64,000 nucleotides of DNA from Dipteris shenzhenensis. Lineage: Eukaryota; Polypodiophyta; Polypodiopsida; Gleicheniales. The position numbers and the translations under genes are program-made. Numbering within the stretch: position 1 is the stretch's first letter; each line of letters begins with the position of its first letter. The notes below the pieces were generated by a model. That model was not told the origin of the DNA, ran no database searches, and worked only from the letters and a program-made list of their open reading frames with translations. Positions 46,844 through 51,752 of the stretch are shown one piece after another. The stretch is taken from NCBI GenBank assembly GCA_047967505.1, contig CM106540.1. One strand, 5' to 3'.

Positions 46844-47145
46844 GAGAGAGAGAGAAGTGTTACCTTGATGTCATCACCACACAAATGCTTGAAGTTCAGA
46901 TTTTGTGCTTTCACCTAGAAAACACACAAAAAGAAGCATATGCCAGGTAGGTAAGCAAAGAAGTCACCAATAATAGAAGCATTAATATCAAAATTGTGAA
47001 CGAATATAGCATACTTAAATTCACTTTTAAAAAAAAAAATTGCTTTGCAGATAGAAGCACAGGGATCATTAAAACCACCTTCTTGCGTTCTTGTCGAATG
47101 TTTTTCCTTTTGCTTTGCTTCAAGTCCATTAAAAAGGCATCAAAG
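6694..47145 (-). CDS. FemAB-like (DUF482) N-acyltransferase, C-terminal part, six exons across 40 kb
   Basis: Six minus-strand segments, listed separately, join in one frame to give 204 residues and a TAA stop. Recognisable family motifs in order are [78 protein letters not shown] and a SGPFK tail. These match the plant FemAB-like/DUF482 family (Acyl-CoA N-acyltransferase fold). Its substrate is not established, and family annotations mention peptidoglycan recognition only by analogy with bacterial FemAB. All ten internal splice sites seen are GT/AG, and no stop or frameshift interrupts the product, so the gene is probably functional. The first exon here begins with the third base of a codon, so N-terminal exons lie beyond the right edge. 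Codon choice and lack of damage contrast sharply with the surrounding retroelements. Family assignment rests on recalled motif similarity, not on a search. Confidence 0.87.
6877..7047 (-). CDS. DUF482 gene exon e (171 bp)
   Basis: Acceptor GGCTTGACAG and donor CACAG|GTATAAG bound 57 complete codons. The product starts [12 protein letters not shown], continues with the strongly conserved [15 protein letters not shown], then [11 protein letters not shown], and ends FLRQESSQ. In this family the GAQGEHK..RGY block is among the most invariant parts, thought to line the acyl-donor cleft of the GNAT-like fold. The 120-bp intron that follows is of normal plant size, while the one before it is 11 kb. 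Confidence 0.92.
7430..8523. other. C/T-rich low-complexity tract
   Basis: Long pyrimidine runs on the plus strand give overlapping but meaningless ORFs on both strands (proline/leucine-rich or glycine/arginine-rich). The composition resembles the 5' leader of the L1-type element at 18979-19400, so this could be an L1 5' UTR belonging to the RT fragment at 15310. I could not show base-level similarity. The right end (8504-8522) is four C runs, and Gypsy A inserted directly after it. Confidence 0.5.
8524..8988 (+). repeat. 5' LTR of Gypsy A (465 bp)
   Basis: Starts TGTTACGCTCAAGTTGAGG and ends GATCGTCATA. The end was set from the target duplication and the primer site three bases beyond. The terminus is TA rather than the usual CA. 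Confidence 0.88.
8992..9003 (+). other. primer binding site of Gypsy A
   Basis: TGATATCAGAGC differs by one base from the standard plant Gypsy site TGGTATCAGAGC, complementary to the 3' end of initiator Met tRNA. It lies three bases after the LTR. Confidence 0.8.
10149..14840 (+). pseudogene. gag-pol of Gypsy A, with chromodomain
   Basis: Starts at ATG 10149 (MEVEEA), after a 1.16-kb leader. Gag includes EYTDKF and a zinc knuckle, [13 protein letters not shown], spaced CX2CX3HX4C. Protease has DSASTH near 11514 in place of the usual DSGATH-type site. RT has FIDDIL at 12550. RNase H starts at LETDASG. Integrase has GH, CFSCQ, and D, D and E positions at MDFIIGL, SDMDV and DGQTERINQ. The ORF is broken by stops at about 10280, 10611, 10816 and 11241, by frameshifts near 11640 and 13300, and by others. 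A chromodomain follows an in-frame TAG at 14646. It runs 14649-14840 and is itself damaged (TSE for TWE, and a stop at Y*L). Confidence 0.9.
14649..14840 (+). pseudogene. integrase-terminal chromodomain of Gypsy A
   Basis: In the integrase frame but after a TAG stop. It reads [17 protein letters not shown], then [19 protein letters not shown], a stop, then [17 protein letters not shown]...VLVxWxGxPxxExTWE is the chromovirus chromodomain pattern, thought to guide integration to modified chromatin. Confidence 0.8.
14839..14852 (+). other. polypurine tract of Gypsy A
   Basis: GAAGAGGGAAGAAA directly abuts the 3' LTR, as needed for plus-strand DNA priming. Element B has GAAGAGGGAAGGAA in the same place. 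Confidence 0.85.
14853..15224 (+). repeat. 3' LTR of Gypsy A (372 bp, internal deletion)
   Basis: Matches the 5' LTR apart from scattered substitutions and one 93-bp gap. The sequence jumps from ATATCCCAA to TTTGCAAGC, losing the part at about 8752-8845 of the 5' LTR. The duplicated target CCCCG follows at once. Confidence 0.9.
15310..16080 (+). pseudogene. L1-type LINE reverse transcriptase fragment
   Basis: Reads in several frames as an L1 RT. The N-terminal part ([15 protein letters not shown]), a [11 protein letters not shown] segment, a part equivalent to [37 protein letters not shown], then a jump to [12 protein letters not shown], in which the first catalytic Asp of FADDT is Asn. It matches the L1 at 28558-33030 block by block but has frameshifts and lacks the middle of the RT. 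A 45-bp unit is duplicated at 15511-15590. Confidence 0.78.
15511..15590 (+). repeat. 45-bp tandem duplication inside L1 fragment
   Basis: GTCACCTCGTGCATAAGTAG starts copy 1 at 15511. GTCACCTCGTGCATCAATAG starts copy 2 at 15556. Copy 2 is incomplete. Confidence 0.75.
16490..17210 (-). pseudogene. C-terminal fragment of a TTTC-tailed-family LINE ORF2
   Basis: On the minus strand, 17210 to about 16918 reads [20 protein letters not shown] and [10 protein letters not shown], then [13 protein letters not shown]. This is the conserved segment after the RT in the other LINE copies (compare 52190-52400). Degraded sequence continues to about 16490, with recognisable PPFQY-like and CRDHC-like parts. 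No tail or RT motif remains. 16081-16490 is not convincingly assigned. Confidence 0.7.
18064..18274 (-). CDS. DUF482 gene exon d (211 bp)
   Basis: Acceptor TTATGTGCAG, then one base completing the Lys codon, then 70 codons from [20 protein letters not shown] to LHFETCYYQ. The donor is CAG|GTATGA. This holds the core of the acyltransferase-like domain, including [18 protein letters not shown]. There are no stops. The exon lies 154 bp from a Gypsy LTR (18428) on one side and about 0.85 kb from a LINE fragment on the other. The ORF continues upstream through the acceptor (an in-frame ATG falls in the intron), but splice signals and family similarity place the start at 18274. Confidence 0.92.
18428..18949 (+). 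mobile_element. Gypsy remnant C: LTR fused to a gag fragment (left part)
   Basis: 18428 to about 18840 is an LTR related to those of A and B. It starts TGTTAGGC, then shares AGCATGACCTTG, GACTAGATAGATCTAAGGCCA and CATCTCTAGGGA-like blocks. It passes straight into a gag fragment reading [20 protein letters not shown], so the leader and Gag start are deleted. The L1 interrupts it at 18949, and it resumes at 33065. Confidence 0.75.
18937..18949 (+). repeat. L1 target-site duplication, left copy
   Basis: AAAATATTTGAAC. It is repeated exactly at 33065-33077, and an unfilled version of the site is preserved at 33478-33490. Its AAAA start suits L1 endonuclease-primed insertion. Confidence 0.88.
18979..18993 (+). 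repeat. short perfect hairpin at L1 5' end
   Basis: CGGGAGGAGCTCCCG has 6-bp arms around a 3-base loop, directly after an A11 run. It may be chance in GC-rich DNA. Confidence 0.5.
20427..20618 (+). repeat. two tandem 96-bp in-frame repeats in L1 ORF1
   Basis: Each unit encodes 32 residues of the type [16 protein letters not shown] followed by HDTVQETV. Copy 2 starts at 20523. Substitutions between copies are few and mostly silent or conservative. Confidence 0.85.
21035..21039. repeat. Gypsy B target duplication, left copy
   Basis: GCTGA, part of the L1 ORF1 reading frame. Confidence 0.9.
21040..21494 (-). repeat. 3' LTR of Gypsy B (455 bp)
   Basis: Plus-strand orientation TGTAACACACT to GAGCATAACA. 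Same length as the other LTR. Confidence 0.95.
21507..21698 (-). pseudogene. integrase-terminal chromodomain of Gypsy B
   Basis: Same frame as integrase but after TAA (21717-21719) and TAG (21699-21701). Reads [17 protein letters not shown], then [20 protein letters not shown] and [13 protein letters not shown], then TGA. Unlike in A, all chromodomain consensus residues seen (ILDR, W, GxP, TWE) are intact. Confidence 0.85.
21719..26252 (-). pseudogene. gag-pol of Gypsy B (Gag to integrase)
   Basis: ATG at 26252 ([14 protein letters not shown]). Gag carries WWIKQQKDG, a [20 protein letters not shown] core and a zinc knuckle, [13 protein letters not shown] (CX2CX3HX4C). Protease has [11 protein letters not shown] has [24 protein letters not shown] and FIDDILVFS (about 23790). 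RNase H and integrase follow, with HHCC finger CFSCQ and D, D and E at MDFIVGL, SDRDVGF and DGQTERVNQ. Integrase ends [20 protein letters not shown]. Reading is broken near 25840, 25207, 24570, 24210-24140 (44-bp duplication), 23681 and 23336. The 23243-21717 part is open. Confidence 0.93.
24111..24198 (-). repeat. exact 44-bp tandem duplication in Gypsy B RT
   Basis: Two identical 44-bp units, starting GTATCATCCTTTTTC at 24111 and 24155. The unit is not a multiple of three, so it shifts the RT frame just after the [11 protein letters not shown] segment. Perfect identity points to a recent event. Confidence 0.93.
27411..27422 (-). other. primer binding site of Gypsy B
   Basis: The reverse complement reads TGGTATCAGAGC, a perfect plant initiator-Met-tRNA-type site, separated from the LTR by two bases. 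Confidence 0.9.
27425..27879 (-). repeat. 5' LTR of Gypsy B (455 bp)
   Basis: Plus-strand orientation TGTAACACACT to GAGCGTAACA. On the minus strand it starts TGTTACGCTC like element A. It should carry the element promoter, but no TATA box could be chosen reliably. Confidence 0.95.
27880..27884. repeat. Gypsy B target duplication, right copy
   Basis: GCTGA. Removing one copy plus the element restores the L1 ORF1 frame. Confidence 0.9.
28558..33029 (+). pseudogene. L1 ORF2: APE endonuclease, reverse transcriptase, C-terminal zinc finger
   Basis: ATG at 28561 begins [16 protein letters not shown]. Endonuclease motifs follow in order: [22 protein letters not shown] and SDHAPV. RT motifs include [43 protein letters not shown] and FADDTAL (30746). 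Then come [11 protein letters not shown] and FLWSGG. The C-terminal zinc-finger region is near 32290-32420 ([20 protein letters not shown], then CxxC and HxxxxC). Frameshifts fall near 28965, 29395, 29610 and 31985, with in-frame stops at about 30410 and 30995. This is the plant L1 layout. Enzyme roles (target nicking and target-primed cDNA synthesis) are known for the family. Confidence 0.88.
33065..33077 (+). repeat. L1 target-site duplication, right copy
   Basis: Exact copy of AAAATATTTGAAC directly after the L1 3' end. Confidence 0.88.
33065..33836 (+). mobile_element. Gypsy remnant C (right part): two tandem about 415-bp units
   Basis: Unit 1 (the end of 18881-18949 plus 33065-33420) and unit 2 (33421-33836) are highly similar. 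Each runs from a gag fragment ([18 protein letters not shown], then SMQVKSYIF) into TTTTTGGTATCAGAGTG, a primer-site-like motif, then into unassigned sequence ending CTCATGAATGAAAGTCGC. Gag upstream of a primer site is not a normal element order, so the parent was rearranged. Unit 2 keeps the empty L1 target. Confidence 0.75.
33810..34320 (-). pseudogene. C-terminal fragment of TTTC-tailed-family LINE ORF2
   Basis: The minus strand reads a segment near 34170 like [20 protein letters not shown], then IDLPGYT. This matches the copy at 41585-41760 ([20 protein letters not shown]). [13 protein letters not shown] lies near 33835. Several stops. No RT and no tail. Confidence 0.75.
34600..36190 (-). 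pseudogene. LINE of a second family: RT and C-terminal part
   Basis: Minus strand, 5'-truncated. RT pieces [37 protein letters not shown] (about 36050), [14 protein letters not shown] and [16 protein letters not shown] (35730) are followed by [12 protein letters not shown]-terminal ORF at 34611-34832 carries [20 protein letters not shown], resembling the Cys-His motif after LINE RTs. The sequence is distinct from both the L1 and the TTTC-tailed family. The active site YRDD still has both Asp. Stops and frameshifts are frequent. Clade not determined. Confidence 0.75.
36190..37110 (-). pseudogene. Ty1/Copia gag to protease fragment
   Basis: The minus strand begins [12 protein letters not shown], then [20 protein letters not shown]. 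This is the Copia Gag (UBN2-like) core. It continues to a zinc knuckle, [14 protein letters not shown] (CX2CX4HX4C, 36482-36523), and then a protease site, [12 protein letters not shown] (about 36260-36295). It stops short at the LINE at about 36190, so integrase and RT are missing. Same family as the Copia at 61150-63903. Frameshifts and stops are common in the Gag part. Confidence 0.8.
37320..38560 (+). pseudogene. Gypsy remnant D: gag joined to RT N-terminus
   Basis: ORF 37327-37545 (acidic, coiled-coil-like) leads across a stop into 37683-38039, a Retrotrans_gag-type domain with [17 protein letters not shown], then [17 protein letters not shown]. After degraded sequence, 38340-38560 reads [10 protein letters not shown], a P-rich linker, [20 protein letters not shown]. 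This is the segment just before the Gypsy RT core, so protease is lost or unrecognisable and RT is truncated. A different lineage from A and B. Confidence 0.7.
38677..38729 (-). CDS. DUF482 gene exon c (53 bp)
   Basis: A 53-bp exon isolated between an 8.1-kb and a 20.4-kb intron. The acceptor is CATGCAG and the donor AA|GTAAGT is close to consensus. It encodes [17 protein letters not shown] plus the first two bases (AA) of a Lys codon completed by exon d, so the phase agrees on both sides. The HWDxFYxFYxNTT motif is characteristic of the family. It sits in ordinary intronic DNA between a degraded Gypsy remnant and an ORF1-only LINE. Confidence 0.88.
39480..40424 (+). mobile_element. ORF1-only LINE derivative with TTTC tail
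   Basis: About 945 bp. It starts with a basic region ([20 protein letters not shown]), then an RRM-like ORF1 segment ([11 protein letters not shown], an acidic GAT-repeat loop at 39934-39962, [14 protein letters not shown]), a frameshift near 40055, then [15 protein letters not shown] and [13 protein letters not shown]. The last parts align with ORF1 at 57220-57350 (LKGTRIYLDDDLT, AAREAGKWAAYRDG). The stop at 40232 is followed by a 3' UTR and the tail CATTAATAGACTTTC(TTTC)n, with no ORF2 between. It is either a deletion product or a mobilised ORF1-only form. Confidence 0.72.
40380..40424 (+). repeat. LINE 3' tail (TTTC)n
   Basis: GGACATTAATAGACTTTC followed by TTTC repeats, the family's characteristic 3' end. 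Confidence 0.85.
40890..43960 (-). mobile_element. TTTC-tailed-family LINE copy M1 (endonuclease, RT, C terminus), tail missing
   Basis: On the minus strand from about 43870: [12 protein letters not shown] (endonuclease start), DIVFYTET, a frameshift, [28 protein letters not shown] (about 43400), and [16 protein letters not shown] deletion near 43085 removes the endonuclease end and linker. RT follows: [39 protein letters not shown] (about 42680) and HANDVALL. The C-terminal region runs to about 40900, with [14 protein letters not shown]. No TTTC tail was seen, so the 3' end is truncated. In HANDV the first catalytic Asp of YADD is Asn. Confidence 0.85.
44550..44900 (+). mobile_element. 3' UTR and tail of a TTTC-tailed-family LINE
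   Basis: Ends AGTCTCATAGACCC, TTCGGACTTTCGAAGAC, TTTTAATAAAGC and a degraded TTCC/TTTC repeat (44872-44897). Same ending as 53440-53512 and 56725-56793. No coding part is visible upstream. ORFs at 44184-44543 are unassigned. Confidence 0.75.
45380..46381 (-). pseudogene. L1-type LINE C-terminal fragment Y
   Basis: The minus strand shows [10 protein letters not shown]-like sequence, then [20 protein letters not shown], the zinc-finger segment [19 protein letters not shown], and [20 protein letters not shown]. This is the C-terminal zinc-finger region of plant L1 ORF2. It starts at the (CA)n run (46382) and fades near 45540. A C14 run lies at 45482-45494. Confidence 0.7.
46382..46420. repeat. 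(CA)n/(CG) microsatellite
   Basis: CACACGCACGCGCGCGCACA then CA repeats, between two L1 fragments. It may derive from a degenerated L1 tail. Confidence 0.9.
46421..46800 (-). pseudogene. L1-type LINE 3' fragment X
   Basis: The minus strand reads [20 protein letters not shown] and [17 protein letters not shown], the last part of L1 ORF2, then a stop and a short 3' UTR ending ACTATAATAAAAAG before a (TG)n run. It repeats the segment also present in fragment Y, so these are two copies. Confidence 0.7.
46810..46856. repeat. (CA)n-(TA)n-(GA)n compound microsatellite
   Basis: Twelve CA units, four TA units and about six GA units, just inside the intron downstream of exon b's donor. Confidence 0.9.
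46864..46914 (-). CDS. DUF482 gene exon b (51 bp)
   Basis: A very small exon with acceptor TGTGTTTTCTAG and donor AAG|GTAACA. It encodes exactly 17 residues, [17 protein letters not shown], linking the basic KKxR stretch to the HWDAF motif. Both boundaries fall between codons, so the exon could be skipped without a frame change. A (CA)n/(GA)n microsatellite ends 8 bp past the donor at 46810-46856, an unusual neighbour for a 5' splice site. Confidence 0.85.
47079..47145 (-). CDS. DUF482 gene exon a (67 bp)
   Basis: On the minus strand the exon is bounded by acceptor GTCTGCAG and donor AAGAAG|GTGG. One base completes a codon from the previous exon (AAC for Asn is expected in the family), followed by 22 codons reading [20 protein letters not shown] then KK. 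This very basic, strongly conserved stretch is a family signature. The exon ends on a codon boundary and is followed by a 164-bp intron. No exon encoding the expected preceding segment was found between here and base 64000, so the upstream intron exceeds 16.8 kb. Confidence 0.88.
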
Positions 47146-47539
47146 CTGCAGACAATGTGTTTGAACATCATAATCAAATGCCTTCAAGTATAAAGTCATC
47201 TCATATAGAAGAAAGCTTGGTGAATATCTGAAATCTTTGAAACATACCCTCCTAGCTCTACACATTCATTAACAACAGTGAACTATGACCTCCAAAGTTC
47301 TAGTTTTTGTAAGTTTTTCCTACCCACTGTTATTAATTTCTTAACAAATTAACAAGAATAAAAGTCAAACAATGAGCATGATAAGGGATGAGACAATAAT
47401 AAAAGTACATTGCTCACAAGAAACCTGGATATTACATGCACAAGAGTAAATTGGCTCAAGTCCCTTCACAAAGGAGTGACAAGAATCCAAGCAACTAGTA
47501 TAACATTATGGTGGATCCACATTATCGACAATCTATGGG

Positions 47540-47960
47540 ACTCTATTAGAAAAGAAAGAAAGATGTTCTAAAATCCTTACGGGCCTATGAGACAAAGTAC
47601 CATTACAAGAAGTAACACATACAAGCCACTCTGGGCTGAAACAAAGGGCTCACTAAGGCCCTTTGTAGAATACTACGCCCTACGCTAAAAGAAAATAACA
47701 AGAATCTCCTCAGACTCAAGATCGAAAAATATAACCCTGTGAAAGGGCGACTCTCCTATGAGCTGTGAAGATATCTCGTATCTGTGTTTGCCGGGGTGTG
47801 TGGGTCTCCTGATCTCTGTATCTGGTGGGCCATATTCATGGTGGTGGCCCCTCTGGTCGACGGACGATCTCCCTTGAGTAAAGCTACGATGGGATGGACA
47901 TCATGCCCCGGTCTGTCTCTACATCTCCAGCCGCACCTCTCCATGTCGTCGTCTCATCCC
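47540..47960 (-). mobile_element. 3' fragment of a TTTC-tailed-family LINE
   Basis: The reverse complement of 47540-47680 reads AAGGGCCTTAGTGAGCCC, TTGTATGTGTTACTTC, GTCTCATAGGCCCGTAAGGA and TTTCTTTCTTTTC, a family 3' UTR and tail. 47756-47944 on the minus strand is the degraded end of ORF2. It lies head-to-head with the LINE starting near 47961. Confidence 0.75.
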
Positions 47961-48051
47961 GCTAGACCACTTAGCTCTCATAGGTTATAAAGTTACTTTA
48001 GTTTCAAAGTTTCACTATCATAGCCATAGTTCTCCTAGCTACCAAACTACC

Positions 48052-48441
48052 ATGGATTCTGCTAGGTCTGCCTTCCATAATTTCATCTCTTATACTCCAT
48101 TAATTGATAGAGAGGATGAGTTATTTCCAGTCTTTGATAAGAGCATAGATGTCCTAGGCACCTACTTGGGAGCCCGAGACGATTTTGAAGACCTCATCAA
48201 GTACATGCAAGACTACATCGTGAGTTTTGCATATCAACTTGATGAGTCTACAAAAAGATGGGTCCCAATTGATTATTTGAAGTACTTGTTCAATCAAGAA
48301 CCCAGGTTCGTGAAGCGTTTAGATCGCTTTGGAGCCCAGCTCACACCCCTAGGGTATAGGGAGGTGGACATCTATCTCTCCTCCTTAACGGGTAGACTCA
48401 AAAGTGTAGAAATCTGTAACCTCTCTCTAGGATCTATCTAG
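48052..48441 (+). CDS. unrecognised 129-codon intact ORF
   Basis: An uninterrupted ORF from an ATG in a strong plant context (ACCATGG). The product is acidic-to-neutral and well composed, with FHNFISYTPLIDREDELFPV, YLGARDDFEDLIKYMQDY and EVDIYLSSLTGRLKS. It has no membrane segment or signal. It ends 30-40 bp before the region where the LINE P1 endonuclease becomes recognisable, and in the same frame. It may be the ORF1 of that LINE, a captured sequence, or part of an older element. It does not resemble the RRM-like ORF1 at 56875. Being open beside badly broken neighbours is notable. Confidence 0.4.
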   Translation: MDSARSAFHNFISYTPLIDREDELFPVFDKSIDVLGTYLGARDDFEDLIKYMQDYIVSFAYQLDESTKRWVPIDYLKYLFNQEPRFVKRLDRFGAQLTPLGYREVDIYLSSLTGRLKSVEICNLSLGSI

Positions 48442-49689
48442 CTCGATCACCGGGACCATTGTCTCATCCTGCTCTTAGAGACAGACATTGGTCGCGACCT
48501 AGTCTTTTACATACAGAAACATCAGAGTCCAGAGCGCCCACTACCAATTGTCATTAGGTACACATGGAAGTTTGCTTACAGAGATGAGACTAGAGACACA
48601 GGGGGAGTACGAGGATCAGGAGTAGCAGCAGTTCTCTACAGATCCACCCTTTTGGGGACCATTTCAGTAGAGCAGAGGGATACACATTCCACCTTTCTTT
48701 AGATCCGGATCCGACACGTGAACAGCCGGGATCTGTTGGTCACAGTATGCTACTTCCCTCCCGAGACATCCCACTTTGCTAGAGATATTCGAGATGAGGC
48801 TGAGACATCTCCATTTACAGCCCTACATCAGTCCATGTGTTGCCTTCTCAAGCCGCGGAGAAGTCCTCCTAGTTGGGGACTTCAACGCGAGTACAGGGGC
48901 CCGTCAGGTACCACTTCTTGACTTCAAGGATAATTCCATTCTACTGCCAGACATTGACCTTGAGGATGTGGGTATACTACAGATTTCGGCTGACAGGCGA
49001 GGTCCAGTCACATCTTATGGGCAGGCCCTATTGGACCTCGGCAGGATGCATGATCTCATTATTTATAATGGTCTTGATAGATGGCCCACCTCAGATGGTC
49101 TCACGTGCTTTCCACACAGGGGAGGTTCTAGCGTTGTTGATTACATCATGGGATCCCCTGCCTTCACATCTCACATCACTGATTTTACTATAGCACCTCT
49201 TCCTCCACGCGCTGATCATACCTACCTTTTCTTTAGCATTTCCACTCCCTGTCGTACAGCACCCTCCACCCCATTGAGTTCTTACTCCACCTATCATGAT
49301 ATATGCTTCAACCACAATCACTCACCTATTTACTCAGGCCGTCTGTACATACTTCTTGCTTATATTGACTTCATACCTCTATTAGAGGACCGCGCTGCCT
49401 TGATCACCCGCTCACTACACAAAGCTGCCCTCCACGCTTTCCCTCAACACCACTCGCTCTACCCACCCACCACCACCTAGGACCGTACCTTGTAATAGTT
49501 GGTACGATGATGAGAGTAAGGCTTTACACCGTCAATTGAAATTCGAAACCAAAAAAAGTCTTTCGAGTGAACCAGAGATGCTACGCGAGTATCACCGATT
49601 GGTAAGTAGAAAGAAACAATATTTCATTCGCCGAAACGAGGAGGAACTACTAAACATTTTGTTTAGTAACAACTCTAAGGAAGTGGATT

Positions 49690-50390
49690 GAATGGGTTAC
49701 TGCAAGGTTACTACATGGTCTTCCATCTCCTTTGCACATGTGCTTAATTGAAATTTCCTATGTTCTTATCAAACTGTTTCTGTGCTTGTGGAAACAAACT
49801 AAAGACCACTTAAAAATTAGCAAGCCTTTATTAGGAAAGAGAGATTGAGTAACCTTTCAAGGCTTCCAATTCATGGATCTATTGTGTTTGTTAAGCCAAT
49901 AGACAAATGCTTCCTTAGGATTTTTTAGAACAGTATTAAACTCCAAATTATTTCTAGCAACCCAAAGTAGACCACAATCCATGTGCTCCAAATTGGATTG
50001 AAACTTCATGCTTGAATCCAATTTATGGGCTCTCCTATCTATATTTGGATCTGCCTGTTTGGGATTTGGATATGAAACAAAGAGATGAAAGATGTCCTCT
50101 TTGTGCCCTGGACACCTCTTGCATTTACCATCACCTTTGCCAAGGTGATCTCCTCTACAATTAGTCACATCTTTGTAAGTTAGATGGTCCATCTACACAA
50201 GACCAAAGGATGAAGGGGGCTTGGGGTTTGTGGAGGAGAACACGAAATAAAAAGATCACGGTCCCTAATCTTATGTTAAGATGAACGACGGACATAAATA
50301 AAAGAGCTGTGTGGAAAAGAAGGATACCAAATAAAGAAATTGCCTTTGTCACAAGAAAATTTCAAACACACAAAGAGGACTTTAGTATGG
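49690..50390 (-). pseudogene. L1-type C-terminal fragment nested in LINE P1
   Basis: Minus-strand ORF 49857-50192 reads HLGKGDGKCKRCPGHKEDIF, HLFVSYPNP and LLWVARNNLEFN. This is the C-terminal zinc-finger and end segment of plant L1 ORF2. LINE P1 sequence stops before it (NNSKEVD) and resumes after it, which shows insertion into P1. Exact ends and a target duplication were not resolved. Confidence 0.75.
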
Positions 50391-50851
50391 ACGCACGAAT
50401 GCTGAATATATACTATGTTACTACGTAGATCTGAGCATATCTAAGAAAAAGCTACGAGAGGGACGGTCCCCCTCACCACTCACTGACACTCAGGTTTGGT
50501 ATAGTTACGCGCACACACTATATGGCATCCCAAATCAGCCTAGACCTCACATTTGCCACACCCCACTTCATGTACCCTCTTCACTAAGGGGGGAGTGAAG
50601 GACACTGTAATGAAACTTCATAATGGTCGAGCGAAGGATCATGAGGGACTATGCACTGAGTTCATTGCATATGGGATTAACCTCTTAGCCCCAATCTTAT
50701 TAAATCTTTTCAATGAAGCTGTTTGTTTGGGGTTTCCACGCACCTGGACCATTACCACTATTTCACCCATCCACAAGGCAGGGGATCCCATGAGCCCAGA
50801 GAATTACAGGACCGTTATAATTGGACATGTCATGTCCAAGATTTATGCATC

Positions 50852-51752
50852 ATTGCTTGATTCTGAGGTCAATTGATTTGCGGAGTGTCGAGGACTTAGA
50901 GCAGCAGGACAGGCTAGGTTCCAGCATGAGCATGGAACCATGGATCACATTCTCATGCTTAGATGTATCATCAAGGAGGCGAGGGCACGGAAGCAGAGGA
51001 TTTACTATTGCTTTGTGGATTTTCGCAAAGCATTTGATACGGTTCCCAGAGCTTGCCTCATCTGGCGCCTAGAGGATTTGGGTTATGACTAGGATATCAT
51101 TTGGGCTGTCATGGCACTTTACGAGAGAGTCTCAAGTAGAGTACGGGTAGGGACTCGGTGGACGGACGAGATCATGAGCACTATTGGGGTCAAACAAAGG
51201 TGTCCTTTATCACCTACCCTGTTTGGCCTTTACATAGACGAGCTCGAGATAGTGATGCAGACACATGGGGGGGATGGATGTTCTCTTGCTGGCGCGTTGA
51301 TCCGGATATTGCTTGATTCTGAGATCAGTCGATTTGCAAAGTGTCGAGGTCTTACAACAGCAGGACAAGCTAGATTCCGACGTGATCATGGAACCATGGA
51401 TCACATTCTCACGCTCAGGTGTATCATCAAGGAGGCGAGGGCACGGAAGTAGAGGGTTTACTGTTGTTTTGTGGATTTCCGCAAAGCACTTGATACGGTT
51501 TCGAGAGCCCGCCTCCTCTGGCGCCTACAAGATTTGGGTTATGACCACCAGGAGATCATTTGGGCTGTCATGGCACTTTAAGAGAGTCTCAGGTAGAGTC
51601 CGGGCAGGGTCTGGGTGGACAAATGAGATCATGAGCACTATTGGGTCAAACAAGGGTGTCCTTTATCACCTACCCTGTTTGGCCTCTATATTAATGAGCT
51701 CGAGACAATGATGCAGACACGGGGGGGATGGATGCAGCACGCTGATCCAGAT
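50852..51752 (+). repeat. 456-bp tandem duplication within LINE P1 RT
   Basis: Copy 1 begins ATTGCTTGATTCTGAGGTC at 50852 and copy 2 begins ATTGCTTGATTCTGAGATC at 51308. Each covers from [16 protein letters not shown]-type sequence through CFVDFRKAFDTV and [16 protein letters not shown]. Six bases, ATTGCT, are shared at the junction. Copies differ by scattered substitutions and small indels. Confidence 0.9.

Larger units (their letters stand above)
38730..46863 (-). other. 8.1-kb host intron with LINE-derived content
   Basis: The intron between exons b and c. 38730-39480 shows no recognisable element (a G-rich run at 39160-39177 only). Then come an ORF1-only LINE derivative (39480-40424), 40425-40889 unassigned, a minus-strand LINE (40890-43960), 43961-44549 unassigned, a LINE 3' end (44550-44900), 44901-45379 unassigned, two L1 C-terminal fragments (45380-46800) and microsatellites up to the exon b donor. 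Confidence 0.8.

Noticed and set aside
47146-47539. Possible further DUF482 exon just upstream of exon a
   Set aside because: Searched for GFLQRIG...YHW-type coding sequence before an AA|GT donor on the minus strand. None seen.
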